A stretch of 64,000 nucleotides of DNA from assembly GCA_030374765.1 (NCBI GenBank), contig JARGXX010000034.1, positions 310,001-374,000 of the forward strand, given 5' to 3'. Of the stretch, positions 10,436 to 21,544 are shown one piece after another (the first letter of the stretch is position 1; each line of letters opens with the position of its first letter). The notes below the pieces were generated by a model. That model ran no database searches, had not been told where the DNA came from, and saw only the letters and a program-made list of their open reading frames with translations. This stretch comes from Agarophyton chilense (taxonomy: Eukaryota; Rhodophyta; Florideophyceae; Gracilariales; Gracilariaceae). The position numbers and the translations under genes were made by a program.

Positions 10436-12520
10436 CTATTTTTTCGGGTTCGAAGCTTCCGCAAGAAGCGGTCGACCTCCATCCGGGGAAACTGGCTGAT
10501 TCCCATTGTTGGGTACGATGTTTTTGGTCTGCTGACCAGCGTTCGACGTTTCGATTACGGGACGCGGTAGGACCGTAGTCGACGGACCAAAATTAGATTT
10601 GGCTCGAAAATACGACCAATTCGGAACTCGAGCTCGATCGGCAGGCGATAGAGACTCGTACTGAGTGACAACAGACGGAATCTCCCTCAAGGTCAACGTG
10701 CAAACTGGCGCGATATGACCGAGTCGGTAACAGAGATGACAAATAGGCGCACTCAACGCATTAAACGGCGGGCGAACATTCACGTCCGTCCGTGAGCGTG
10801 GTAGTGTGTCCCTCCATCCGGGATGGGTTGTACGCATTGCGTTTGTCGCATCAGCGACTTGACTGCGGTCACTCTTGTGCCAACATAGAAGGCTGGATCG
10901 CCTTCAAAGATTTCAACAGAAGTAGACGGCAAGTCCGTAGTGGCCATCGAATAATTATCATTCCCAATGAAGTGGACGTTATCGTTGTCCGTTCAAACGG
11001 GTCCTCTGTTTAAGAGTGGAAGAGAGGGTGAAAACACTTCGGCGTGAAGTACCTTGGACAGACGACGTCCAGTAGGTTGTCGGGTACGGAGTGAATCTCC
11101 CTCAGCTTGGGCGTACTGTAACAGTTCCAGGTAGGAAATCCTCCATTTTTCTTCACGGCGTCGCGCGACAAGCGCTCTTGTGGCAGGATCAATTCCATCA
11201 CCAAAAAAAATTGTTCTCCGCTCGGACGTGGAATACACATTACCACATCGGTGAAACGCCTTATTCAAACGAATTGAACAGACCGTTTCGGTTTCATCAG
11301 GCTTTTGTTTCGTATCGCGGAGAGCGAGGATTGCATCCTGAATCGCGGTACCAGTAGCGTAAGACCTCAAAAGATATTGAACGGCTTCGGGCCAACCGGT
11401 AACTCCTCCTCCCGAGGCTTTTGAGGATCCTCGAACTGAATTGTACTGATCTTCAGCCATTCCTTAAAGCAAATACGGTAGGGAAATGTAAGCTTGCGCC
11501 TCGTTCATTCGGAGGATGTCAGCTTCCTGAACGAATCTTGCGAAAGTGAAGTATTAGAATAGGATCTTCACCATTAAATTCATGCGAACGCAGTGTAAGA
11601 CCCATTCTTTTGATACAGTCCTTGACCTTTCCAGTGCCCGGGGGTGTGCGAATCGACGAGGAATCGTCCAGGCGATACTAACGGTACGAAAGTAGCTTCC
11701 GGTATAACGGATTCGTCGAATTCAGCTCCTTAAATCCAAGGTGACGCCGGCCCATCTCGTGGGAGCGAGTAACTTCTTGGGTAGTGCGAGTAGACCTCGA
11801 ACGTGTCATCCGAGAATTTTGGTGGTGATTATCTTCTTCTGAAGAGTCAGAAGATGATTCCGCATAGTGACGGTTAGAATCTGAACTACATGAACCCGAA
11901 CTATAATGTCCCTCTTTTTTGGAATGAAGACGACTTCTTTTCTTCTCGAATCCAATCGAATGAACTGACATGTCATTTTCATCCGCCTTGGCGGCAATTT
12001 CTTGATCCAATCTGATTGTCGCTTCAAGCGTGTCCAAACGACCTTGGAGTCGTTGTGTGCTAGCGAGGACGTCTTCAACGAAGTCTGCGTATTTCTTTTT
12101 AAAAGTTCCTGGAACACCCAGACATTCCAAAATGGAGATAACATCTCTTGAAAGGACCCGAATTTCTCCTGAAACATCCTAAACATGGGCGTCATCCACA
12201 ATACGACGGAGTTCGGTAACCTTTTGTAACAGAGAAATATGAGCGAAATTTGCAATGTGCGAACGCGAGTCCAAGTTTTGGTACTCAGTCGACTCAATGA
12301 TTCGGTGTACCGCTGACGGTGTTTCAACAATTGGTTGTGATACCGCAGGGGCGACCAATTGAGGTTTAGAGGCGGCTAAGGGCGCTCCACGAGCTTCAAT
12401 ATCAGTTTGATCAGCAATTAATTCCTCCGGGGCGGACATCCGCGAGAGTGGTTCAACACGTGCTGTACTCCCTGCCACTCGTGTGGAGCCCTTCCTTCAC
12501 GTGGGGGCAGGCTGTGACAT
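10436..12520 (-). pseudogene. Element E gag (broken)
   Basis: The likely start is ATG at 12,520 (MSQPAPT), aligned with the F start MSPPTRG. TGA follows at 12,499-12,497 and TAG at 12,181-12,179, with two frame changes before 10,837. The order is coiled N-terminal region, acidic/Ser-rich segment, capsid (STNPLYRKLLSYR; later PEAVQYLLRSYATGTAIQ) and a CCHC zinc knuckle, CHLCYRLGHIAPVC (C-x2-C-x4-H-x4-C). Gag ends at TAG 10,438-10,436, directly after a GAAAAAA run. Confidence 0.75.
10439..10445 (-). promoter_or_regulatory. Candidate -1 frameshift site, element E gag-pol
   Basis: On the minus strand, G-AAA-AAA sits directly before the gag stop TAG, in gag phase. Protease opens in the -1 frame just past it. 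The same arrangement exists in C and F, and a variant in B. Confidence 0.5.
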
Positions 12521-12661
12521 ACTGTAAACTGTGAACCCACCACTTTGAAATACCAAGTAAACCAAATCGAAAATCTCGAAGAGCAAATGCAAAGTAGCAA
12601 TGAATATCCATAGCAAACGGGATCCGATCTTCAAATCTTCAATACCTGTGAGGTTATTTCC

Positions 12662-12679
12662 TTCTAAGTCGGGAGACCA
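12662..12679 (-). other. Primer-binding site of element E
   Basis: The minus strand reads TGGTCTCCCGACTTAGAA, identical to the sites of B, C and F, and lies two bases inside the LTR end. Confidence 0.85.
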
Positions 12680-12681
12680 GA

Positions 12682-13621
12682 TGTAGAGCAATCTTAGATG
12701 GGGAAATACCTCTCGGGTGTTCGAGTCCCGCTCCCGTGAAGAGGGGTATCTCAGCAAACGACCCTTCGTGCCAATAATGCGTGGGTGTAAGAGCACGGTG
12801 TTTCAGGCAATACCTACGAAAGTGATGAACCCAGGAAAAGGGAAAGAATCAAAGGGGGATCAAAGGACAAGGATATTCCGCGGACAACAGTAAAGTGTAG
12901 GGCGAAAATGTAGTGCGAAATAGGACGCACGACCAAGCGTACAGACCTATGAAAGGAGTATCCACACTGGATAAGCAAAATAAAGACGGGTGAAAACAGC
13001 CCTATACAGGGGCGGTGTACTGACCTGAACACAGGAAAACCAACAAAAGAAAGAAACACACCAATAACGAATGTACAGTGACGCCTGAGCTTCCCGAGGC
13101 GATAGATTACCCAAACCGGTCGAGGGTCCTCCCGTGAAGAGACGAAGACTCGCGTAGGCGACATAATCTAGAGCCAAGCACTCGGTTACCATTTACGTGG
13201 TGGTAACGATAACGATGAAGCCATCGCTTAAGTCTATTCTAGGCAGTGAACTACACGTGTAGCTTATTGTAGTTCAAACCAGTCCTGGTCCATAAACGTA
13301 TCATGTGTGTAGATCCGGCCTTGCACGTCCATCTATCCACTACGGTTTTCTTACAATCACCTCTGGGGTATGCTACTGTCTTGTCTCGGGAGCGTAGTGA
13401 CGCTCAACTGTAGGGAGCGTGTTGACGCTCAACCTTGGAAGGTAGACGTAGCAAATCTCGATGGTAACAGGGCACCGTGAAATCCCGCAGGGGCAAACGG
13501 CGGGGCAACTAGCCTATATCGTGTAGGTGAAAGACGGTAGGCGTCGACGCGCGAGAAAGCCTGTGTGGTACTTGAGAAACGATGAACCAAAAGGTATAGT
13601 GGTGACCCAAGTGATGCCTGT
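12682..13621 (-). repeat. 5' LTR of element E (outer end uncertain)
   Basis: The inner edge is set by ...CTCTACA next to the PBS. Going outwards on the minus strand, the sequence contains a GCCCCTGTATAGGG segment like that in the C and F LTRs, and a CACGTG at 13,254-13,259. The outer end is not resolved: no second LTR exists for comparison, and element B interrupts at 13,621. Small ORFs inside it are not genes. Confidence 0.55.
13617..13621 (+). repeat. Target-site duplication of element B, left copy
   Basis: CCTGT directly precedes the TGATG start of the left LTR and is repeated after the right LTR. Confidence 0.9.
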
Positions 13622-14486
13622 TGATGAGCAACGTCCTCCAGGGAGGTTTTTGGGGACTCAAGTTTTTTCCGGAGCCTCCGGCGTGCAACCTCGTTATGAG
13701 TAGGAGTAATCCGTTTTCACGGCGATGGCCGGAACGCCGGTGATGCACCGGCGGGACCGGGTGCCATACACGTGGCTGCAACGCCCGCGCGACACGTGGC
13801 CGCCAGATTGGCCCCTTTTGTTAGACGGACATTTAGCTATTTAGGATAGACTTTATTTATTCTATTCTACGGTGACTACAGTACTTAGGCCGCCGGCCCC
13901 GCGGCCGCCGGTCCAGTAAAGTCTCCCCAACAAGGGTGATCTTGGTCTTCCAGATCTTGGCTCTGAGTCGAACCGCCTGCGCGGATATACAACTCCTTAC
14001 GGAGGGATTTCCCGTGGTGCACGGCTTCCCAACCCCCTTGGACGTTCACGCAGCCTTCGTGTGTTGGGTATCTATTCCCACTTTCGTGGTTCCGCCCGTG
14101 TCTACGGTTTGCTACACCTGGCAGTGGCGGCTATTCCCGAGTCCCCTCTTGCGACTCGTGGTCAACCTCGCCCTCTTGCCTCCGTTCCCATTTTCCTTCC
14201 CTTTTCCTCCCCTTCATTGGGCAATTCCCGCTCTTGCGGCTCGCACTGACACCTGTCGTGCTCGCCACTCTCGTGGGTTTTGCCTCCTCAGAGGATACGC
14301 AAGCACCGCTTCGGCGGATACTCTCGGCTTCTTTCAGCCTCCCTGCGCCCGTCGCGACGGTTCGGCTCCGGCTTACACCCGGCATTGCGCGCCGATCCCT
14401 GGGAGGGCTCTACCGCGCCAGTTACCTCGTGAGAGGAAGATCCGGACGTCTTCGTAGGTTTTCCCCCTTGGGGGCATTGTCCTACA
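13622..14486 (+). repeat. 5' LTR of element B (865 bp)
   Basis: It begins TGATGAGCAACG and ends CCTACA. A short inverted repeat (CCTCC-AG-GGAGG) lies 13 bases in. Two CACGTG hexamers (13,769-13,774 and 13,793-13,798) lie in what should be U3, followed by an AT-rich stretch (TTTATTTATTCTATTC) that may act as the core promoter. ORFs seen inside are not conserved and are not called. Confidence 0.95.
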
Positions 14487-14489
14487 AAT

Positions 14490-14507
14490 TGGTCTCCCGA
14501 CTTAGAA
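14490..14507 (+). other. Primer-binding site of element B
   Basis: TGGTCTCCCGACTTAGAA starts three bases after the LTR and is identical to those of C, E and F. It implies a primer tRNA ending TTCTAAGTCGGGAGACCA. Confidence 0.9.
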
Positions 14508-14609
14508 GTCAAGACCGCTTGTGTCCTCTCTGAGGTTGATTTACGTTTAACGGGTTTTCTCCGGTCTCACCGGTTTGCTTCCTATTCTTCCGTCGAGACG
14601 GTGTGGCCA

Positions 14610-16720
14610 ATGCCAAGGAAACCGCCTAGCATGGAGCCTCCTGCAACACGCAGCCGTTCCCGCCAAAGCGGTGATGCCAGGGGCACTAATGTTCCACAGG
14701 CCCTGGCTCCAACACCGGATTCCCGGGGGATACCGGTCACCTGCACTGAAGACCCGCAGCCCGATTCCGGGTTAACGACCGTTGCAACGGTGGTTTCTCC
14801 GCCTCCGCGGTTGGTCGACCAAGCGCGGATTGTACGCTTGGAGGAGCAGCTCCGCTCCCTGCGGGCTGCTCACAATACCCTCTCGAGGGAGTTCACCTCT
14901 TTACGAGGAAGCCTCGCTAACCCCCCTCCAAGTGAGTTAGCCGAGGATATCCGCGTATTGCCGTCGGACGTCAATACACTACTCGAGTGTTTTGGGGCTC
15001 CGTCTTCCTTCGCAGAAGGTATGGAGAATCACTTCGAGCGTCTCCGAAGCCGACTTGAGTCGGTCGAGAGGACGTTAACCTCGCCCGCGAACGCGGCTAG
15101 ACCGGTTGTCTCTCATCGAGAGACCCAGTTGCGGAACCGGAAGAGCCGGAAGAACGGGGATTCTAACCGTAAGGACGGACACCCGTCCGACTCATCATCT
15201 GAGTCGGACGGTAAACCGAGTGACTCGGAGAGTTCCGATTCGTCGGTGAGCGATGACCCACAGGATCGTTATGGGCGCTTTCCGGCTCAAAGCGGTCCTC
15301 TGTCACCTACGGGGCCATCCGGTCGCGCCCCAAGGGTCGGCGACATCCGGGCCTTAAACCCTTGAAGCCCACCAACCCTCTGTACAGGATACTCCTGTCC
15401 TACTGGTATTACCGGCTAGAAGATTCCTCTTTAGGTCGGACACCGCGTGACACGGGTAAAGTGAAAGACTGCATCAAGCGGATGCAGCTTTCACTTCGTA
15501 ACCAGTCGTTTACTGGGGATGATCCAATTTTGGTCTTGGATTTCCTACACCGCTTTGTAGCGGAAGCTGATATACTCGGAATGAACGAAGGACAAGCCTA
15601 CGTGGCGCTACCCTACTTTCTACGGGGTGTCGCTGAAGATCAGTTTTTGTCGGTTCGGGGCTCGTCGCGAGCCTCCGAAGGAGGTGTGACCTGCTGACCC
15701 GAGGCCGTGCAGTACCTCCTGCGTTCCTACGCAACCAACTCCGCGATACAAGCGGCAATACTCGCTTTGCGAGAAACTCGACAACGCTCCGGCGAGCTCG
15801 AGACCGATTACTCGGTACGCCTGCATAAGGCTTTCCACCGTTGTGGTAATGTATACCCCGCTGGGGAACGCTGTACGATGTTCATTGATGGCTTGGATCC
15901 AGCCATCAAGACTCTTGTCGCCCGTTACAGGGAACAAGAGCCGAAGGTGACCTACCTTGAACTCGTACAGTTTGCCCGCGCAGAGGGAGATGCACTACGC
16001 GCACGCAATCCGGGAACCCGGTCGAAGGCCGCTAAGGCATTTCTGCTTGAGTCGGACTCTTCTTCACCGTCATTTGCGACGGATGGCATCCCCAAACAGG
16101 GTTATGACAATTTGAATGTCATCCATCACGATGGTAAATCTATTCGGACAACGGAATTACCGTCTACGACAAATGGCTCGGTTGACTCAACCGCAAGGGA
16201 CACGGAGAACGGGCAGGTCCTCTATCTAAATGACCGCCGCACTCCGGCCCCCCGTATGCCGTACTCAAACGGAATGACAGGAAGTCAGCGCCCTGGATGG
16301 GTTGGAAACCGGGAACCCTGAAGATACACCGATGCTTGGAATGCCGTACCGCAAAACGCGGGAGTGACGTTGGTGTGCCACTTGTGCTACGAGCGCGGGC
16401 ACAGCTCCCCGCAATGCCTTTTATCGCTACGCGATATGGCGCGAGTGGTGGATAATTACGAAGCCCTCTCCCCGCAGGCGAAGGGCTCCGTGCCACTGAC
16501 GTCATATCTCCGCGCGAAGACGGACTTCCCCCACGCATGGGCTCACACTCCGAATTCTCGGTACAAACCGGCTCAGCCGGCACGCGCCGCACCAGCGCCA
16601 AACCACGCTGGTGGATCTCAACCCTCTCCTGCGGTAGCTACCGTGCAACGGAATCATGCACTCGTTGCCGAGGAAGTCGGGCCTTCGCCCGACCAGGACC
16701 CTGTACAGGGAAAAGAATAG
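14610..16720 (+). pseudogene. Element B gag (one frameshift, two internal stops)
   Basis: ATG at 14,610 (MPRKPPSMEPP) opens a coiled region (QARIVRLEEQLRSLRAAHNT) and a Ser/Asp-rich linker. A frame change near 15,320 is followed by the capsid: KPTNPLYRILLSYWYYRLED, then CIKRMQLSLRNQSF, then AVQYLLRSYATNSAIQ. TGA at 15,695-15,697 replaces a Trp codon (GGVTCWP in C), and TGA at 16,319-16,321 interrupts the next segment. A CCHC knuckle, CHLCYERGHSSPQC, lies near 16,375. Gag ends at TAG 16,718-16,720. It packages element RNA in Ty3-type particles, but this copy could not make full-length Gag. Confidence 0.85.
16708..16714 (+). promoter_or_regulatory. Candidate -1 frameshift site, element B gag-pol
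   Basis: GGGAAAA is in the X-XXY-YYZ phase relative to gag (G-GGA-AAA), two codons before the gag stop. Pol is open in the -1 frame here. Confidence 0.5.
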
Positions 16721-19335
16721 AGGGAGTCTCCCCTTCGGGAGAGGCGTCCTCAGAGTTGAGGCTGACGACGCCCGAGGCGCCGATGCCTCGCTCCCCGGTG
16801 AAAATCCCGACAAGGAAGGACACCGCAGACGCGGACTCTAAACACCTCGGTGTTTTGCGTCGACCGTGGATACGGATTAAAAATAACCGGATCCCGGATA
16901 GAGTCTTGGTAATGGCCAAGCGTAACTACAAGGTTTACGCTGACTTTGGTCTGCACACGCAGTTTATGGTGAGATATCTCACTGTCCTGGATACAGGTGC
17001 TGGGCCGAACTTTATTGTGGAATCGGTTTTACCCCCGCCATTGCGGTCACTCATCCGTTCTGAAACGGTACCCGACGTCTCAGAGGCCAATAACTACCCG
17101 TTGAAAACGGCTGGTGTGATCGACCTGGTCGTCAGGCTAGGGCGGATGGTGGTTAAACTAACTTTTATTGTGTGCCGCTCGCTGGCCGCGCCAGTTATAC
17201 TGGGATGTGACTACTGCGACAGGTTTGTCGACGCCATCCGCCCACGCCTTAAGCAGCTGGAACTTGAGGACGGATCGACCGTCCCCATTGTTCGTCAACC
17301 GCTAAAGCGGGCATCGAAGAAACACGTTTCTCTTCCTGCTGCATAGGAGTTCCCCGCCGCTTTTCGCGAGTCTACAAAGCTTCGTGTCGACGAGTCGATT
17401 TGCATTCCACCAAAGTCCCACTCATGGGTGCGTGTCAGTTCTCGTCAGCACGGTACTCGAATCGTTCGACCGATACCATCACTGTCGAACAGGCATCAAC
17501 TCGCTTTCGCGGATGGAATGGTTCACATTGAGCCCGACAAGTCGTTTTGTGTATGTGTTTCCAACTCTGGAGAGAAACACCAGTATCTGGTTAGGAACCA
17601 AGTCATTGGAAGAGTTGCTCCTCACCCCATGTCTATCTTTACCCTTCAAGGGGATCGTACCGGTTCAACCGGAATGGGTCACTCTGAGGAGGGGGATAAT
17701 CTCGTCGGAGGTCCCCAGTCTACACTAAACTTATCCACACTGCCGTGTGTGTCGCCACCAGCAGTACTGGTTAAGTTATCCAATGGTTCTTGGATTGTTG
17801 TCATCGACTACCGTCGGTTCTGCACGACTGACGTCGGAAAGATACCACATAAGTTGGTGAATTTCAAAGCCCAGCCATTGCTGGATGGGCTACCGAATTG
17901 TTCGGATCATGAGAGTTGCGGGAACTCGTGGCTTTCAGTAATGCCTTCCGCTGTTCAGCGTTCGATGGCCTGCATACGCCCAAGGCGCAGAGGAGGGCCA
18001 TTTAACAGAACTCTGGATGCTTCAGCCCCTCGCAACGAGGATGGTTCTCAGAATCCCTCGCATATTGCGGAAGTTCCCGTTTCTACGGTAGGGCTAACAA
18101 ATCCCATCCAGATGGTTGCTTTACCGGCCAATAAGCGATTCCCGCTCTACAACCCACCCGTGGGACTCTCTGATATACCGATTCAATCGGACGCTGGCCT
18201 GAATGGCTTTTCTTCTCTCACGCCACTGCGCGGTGTCTATCCCCGCCAGTTGGGCGTTTCTACCCCTCTCTATGCCGCTCCGTCTAAGGAGGGGGAGGGG
18301 ACCCGCTCAATCGCGGAATCATCGCCGTCGCAACGGAAGTTTAACCAGACACCCCGGGCAAGGCCCCCGAGCGGGCAACCGGCATCGTCGCCAAACGCCA
18401 ATCCGCTCCCGCGGGACGCGGCGGTCAACCCGACCGCGACGCAACCCCGCAAGGGGAACCAAGGCACTCGAAGACCCGAAGCCGGGAAGCGCGACCCTAC
18501 GGAAGCTCCGCATCGCGTGGAAGCAACTGAAGGCTCCCCGCACATTCGTGGTCGCACACCGAGCGTTTCGGTCGATACCGGTACTCCGGCGGGCGCTGCG
18601 CAAGCAGGTCTAGCGAGCCACTCCGTTGAGAACGGTACGAACCCCATGGAGGAAAAGGGGCGCGACGACAAGTCGAAAACCGCCTCCCTTGCCGAACAAT
18701 CGGAGCCAACCGTCCACGACGGTCCGACCACCCGTCCTCAAGGTCACTTGACCCGGGCGGGAGATCGAACCAATGGGCACCCGGCATCCCGGTCATTGGC
18801 TGACAGCCACCCCGCGGAGGCGAATCGCCGGGACAATAAACCACTCACCGCCCACGGCGCACCGCACAGCGGAAACTGCCCACCAATGGGAACGCCGCAT
18901 GCCGCAAATCAAGCGGAGGCCTCCGGCGAACCGTCACCAAGACGGAAGGACCCCCGCAAACTCGCGGTAAAAGTGGACTTCAGGGAAGCCCCTACCGCCC
19001 AGCGGAAACACAACCCGGCCGCGCCGGCAACTTCTGCGAAGCGGTACGGCAGCCCCGGCAACCCGGCAACAACCGCAGAGCGGAATGACAAACCGGGTGA
19101 CCCGGAACAGGCGACGACGAGCCCAGCACCACGCGGCGCTGAGGCTCGGGTCACCACCACCCAGCAAGGCCGGCAAGTTTACGTGCAGGAGTACGTCCTC
19201 GACCGAATCGTCGGACATAACTACGATGAGCACGGGGTGCTCCAGTACCGGACCCGCTGGTACGGATACGGGCCGGAGTGGGACACCCCGGAGCCCATCG
19301 ATCACCTGTCGCGCTCCGCGGTAATGCGATACTAG
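16715..19335 (+). pseudogene. Element B shortened pol: protease, RT stub, Pro-rich region, chromodomain
   Basis: One frame (-1 to gag) runs from upstream of the gag stop to 19,335, interrupted only by TAG at 17,344-17,346, where C has CAG. Protease is visible (VMAKRNYKVYADFGLHTQF, LDTGAGPNFI, PVILGCDYCDRFV). The linker follows, and then only a stub of RT (LSNGSWIVVIDYRRF). RT palm, RNase H and integrase are missing, about 2.3 kb compared with C. The frame continues as a Pro/Ser/Arg-rich region and ends in a chromodomain (YVLDRIVGHNYDE, YRTRWYGYGPEWDTPEPIDH). After the TAG, 635 codons stay open, so a protease-tail/chromodomain fusion could still be made from an internal start. Confidence 0.85.
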
Positions 19336-19721
19336 TGCCTTGCGGGGACCGCACTCCCAGCCACGCTGGTAAGCGCCCAAGAGGGATAAACCGTGAACAC
19401 GGAATGGAATGGCTGATGGCGCCACGCGCCATCTCCGTCCATGCCACAACGCGGGGAAGGAAGCAACCGCTCACGCTATCCCACCGTCGTTGGTGGTCGT
19501 GCCAGTTACCTGGTCCGCGCGCGAAGCGCCCACCGTTAAACACGGAACTCCCAGCTAGGCTGGTTCCCTGCAACGCCGGAACCCCGGTTGAAGGCCGGTA
19601 CCCCGGAAAGAAAGAAGTGGACTTGGGAAAGGGCGTCGGAAAGGCGACCCTCTTCTTTTATTTCTCACTACTGGCAAGGGCGCCCTAGGGGCGCCGCCCT
19701 ACATTCTACCGGAAGCTCCGG
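19336..19721. other. Spacer between convergent pol and reverse ORF of element B
   Basis: Pol ends at 19,335 on the plus strand and the reverse ORF ends at 19,722 on the minus strand. The spacer is GC-rich with CACGTT/GCGCC repeats and shows no conserved ORF. Terminators for both transcripts would be expected here, but none is recognisable. Confidence 0.4.
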
Positions 19722-21497
19722 TCATTCCCCCGCACGAGGTGGACCCCCGCCCAGGCGGTTGGCTAAGGCATCCCGCATGGCGGCCACATCACCCGAGATC
19801 TCGGAAGGGCGAAGCCCCACCTCCCGAAGGAAGCGCGCGATGACCTCGCGCCGCTCCGCGCCAGCGGCGGTTGCGGGCGGGCCCGCCACCGATGGAGTCG
19901 GATAGGAATCCGTTCGCACGGCATCAGCAGCCCCGGATGGAGCCGCACCACCGTATTCAACGGACTCCTCACCGGCCTCCCCGGACTCGTCACCCTCCCT
20001 CGGAGCGTAACCCAGATCCTCCGGTTCGTTGTCGACCATCGGGTCACCATCCGCATAGTCACGGTAATAGTCGTTCGAGTCGACATACCCTCGCGGGTGG
20101 TCGGCCGGGACTTCACGCGGCGCATGCCGGTTGGCTTCCGCTTCCTCGCGGCTGATCTCGTGGTAATCTCAGGGGTCGAAGTAGATGAAATCCCCCGCTA
20201 GCGCGGTATTCCTCCCGAATCCGGGGCCAGACCCGCGACGCGGTTGAATGCGTTGGGAGTTCTCCAGCGGGACCTCATCCCACTGGACCCCCTCCACAAA
20301 GTCGAGGAGGCCCAGCATCTCTTCTTCGTTTGCCTCGCCCCCGAAGGGGATGCGCATGTCCAAACGACGGATCGCAGCCCGCACACGCGGTGGCACGTAC
20401 CACAATCGGTATTGGTCGTACGCCTCAGCGAGGATAAAAGCCGCAGTGCGGACGGCCCATTCGCTTACCACGACGGACCACCACCCCGACTGGGGATCGT
20501 TCAAGAACGACGACCCTACATAGGTGAAGACTGGGGGCAGCTCAATGAAGCAACCCCAGCACGCCTCCAAGGAGGACCACCAGTCTGGGAGACTGACATA
20601 CCGACCACGTCGGTGAGCAGGCGCGATGCGCTCAATCTCCGTGTTCTGGTACGGTACGAAATACCCGGTCCGGGCCCGCCAACGCCGCTCATCGCGGATG
20701 AAGTTCTGAAGGAAGTTCGAGCGCGACTGCCGCAGTTGGTAGCGGAACTCTGCCCGAAGAATCGGTCGTGCCCAGCAAAGGGCTTCTTGCCGAGCGATCG
20801 GTGTGCCCCTCCAAGCGAGTGTTTCCAATCCGTTAAGACGGTCACAGTACGACATTTCCCCGCGAGTGCGGTAAAGGTGGACGTCGAATTTGACCTTTGG
20901 CGGTATCGGGAACTCGAAAGGCGCCCGATGGTGCCTGAGGTAAGAGATCCGCACAAGCGCGGCCTGAGCCTCCGCAGAGGATTCACCGCGTCGGCGGAGT
21001 ATGCGGTGTACCGGGATGGTGATGCGATTACGCCAATCCCAGGACATGGTCACCACGCCGGGCAGGTCGCCCGGGAGCATCTCCGAATTATCGGTGTAGG
21101 ATTGGATCAAATCCTCGTCGCGGACAGCCAATGGGTGAATCCAAGGCGCATACCGCAACATCGCGGAGCCATGCCGAGTTCTCGGATTTGCACCCACAAG
21201 GGCGTCGTAGGTCGGCCACTGCGGTGGGTCCCCCTGTCCGCGAAAGCGGGCGCCAATACGGCGGTCTTCGTACGCGAGGTTGGTAACATCCCCAGGGTGG
21301 GGCGCGGACCGGAAGCCGATGGAACCGCCAAGGGCGGGAGTCGCGGATGTGTTATGACGGTCGGGGTTGGACATGGTGCGTGTTGGTGTGCTGTGGTTCG
21401 AATCGGATGCGGAGAGCGTGCGTGGGATCCTTGGTGAAGGTGTGTTGGTTTCCGGAGACCCGGTGTCGGACGCGCTCTTATCATGACGAGCTGCCAT
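19722..21497 (-). pseudogene. Reverse-oriented accessory ORF of element B (one internal stop)
   Basis: This ORF is antisense to the element, between chromodomain and 3' LTR. ATG at 21,497 (MAARHDKS) aligns with the C start (MAGRQRFN); the longer open frame reaches into the LTR. About 591 codons, with TGA at 20,171-20,169 where C has Trp (FFNPWEQ against FDP-stop). Long blocks are shared with C, by eye about half identical over 250 residues: WPTYDALVG, SWDWRNRITIPVH, AWRGTPIARQEALCW, GRYVSLPDWWSS, SEWAVRTAAFILAEAYDQYR, LAGDFIYF. The C-terminus is Pro/Glu-rich with an FLREVGL block. No signal peptide, transmembrane helix or known domain is seen. Trp/Tyr/Arg-rich content suggests a globular, possibly nucleic-acid-associated protein, which is only a guess. 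Confidence 0.75.
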
Positions 21498-21531
21498 GCC
21501 GACTTCCTCTTCGAGGTGTTCGCCCTGTCTT

Positions 21532-21542
21532 AAGGGGAGGGA
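21532..21542 (+). other. Polypurine tract of element B
   Basis: AAGGGGAGGGA lies three bases before the 3' LTR, where plus-strand DNA synthesis is primed. It is also 34 bases from the start codon of the reverse ORF. Confidence 0.7.
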
Positions 21543-21544
21543 TA

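Larger units (their letters stand above)
7871..13621 (-). mobile_element. Ty3/gypsy element E, 3'-truncated and decayed
   Basis: On the minus strand: LTR (from about 13,621, outer edge uncertain, to 12,682), PBS (12,679-12,662), gag (12,520-10,436), protease (10,433 to about 9,920), linker and RT (9,719-8,392) and RNase H, which stops at 7,871. Integrase, chromodomain and 3' LTR are missing; the break coincides with the PBS of element A. Proteins are closest to elements B, C and F rather than A and D. There are many stops and frame changes. B is inserted at or next to its outer LTR end. Confidence 0.8.

Noticed and set aside
12700-12735. tRNA-like GTTCGAGTC motif
   Set aside because: It lies within the E LTR and no anticodon or acceptor arms can be folded around it.
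13936-14533. Long ORFs inside the LTRs of B (also 21,859-22,516)
   Set aside because: They lie in U3/R/U5 sequence, start at non-ATG codons or mid-LTR, and match no protein. GC-rich LTRs often give chance ORFs.
20244-21437. 397-codon plus-strand ORF overlapping the reverse ORF of element B
   Set aside because: The colinear stretch of C is broken on the plus strand and shows no protein similarity, while the minus-strand frame is conserved. It is a shadow of the antisense protein.
19722-21497. Reverse ORF as a retroviral envelope gene
   Set aside because: It is on the wrong strand for a spliced env RNA and shows no signal peptide, transmembrane segment or fusion peptide.
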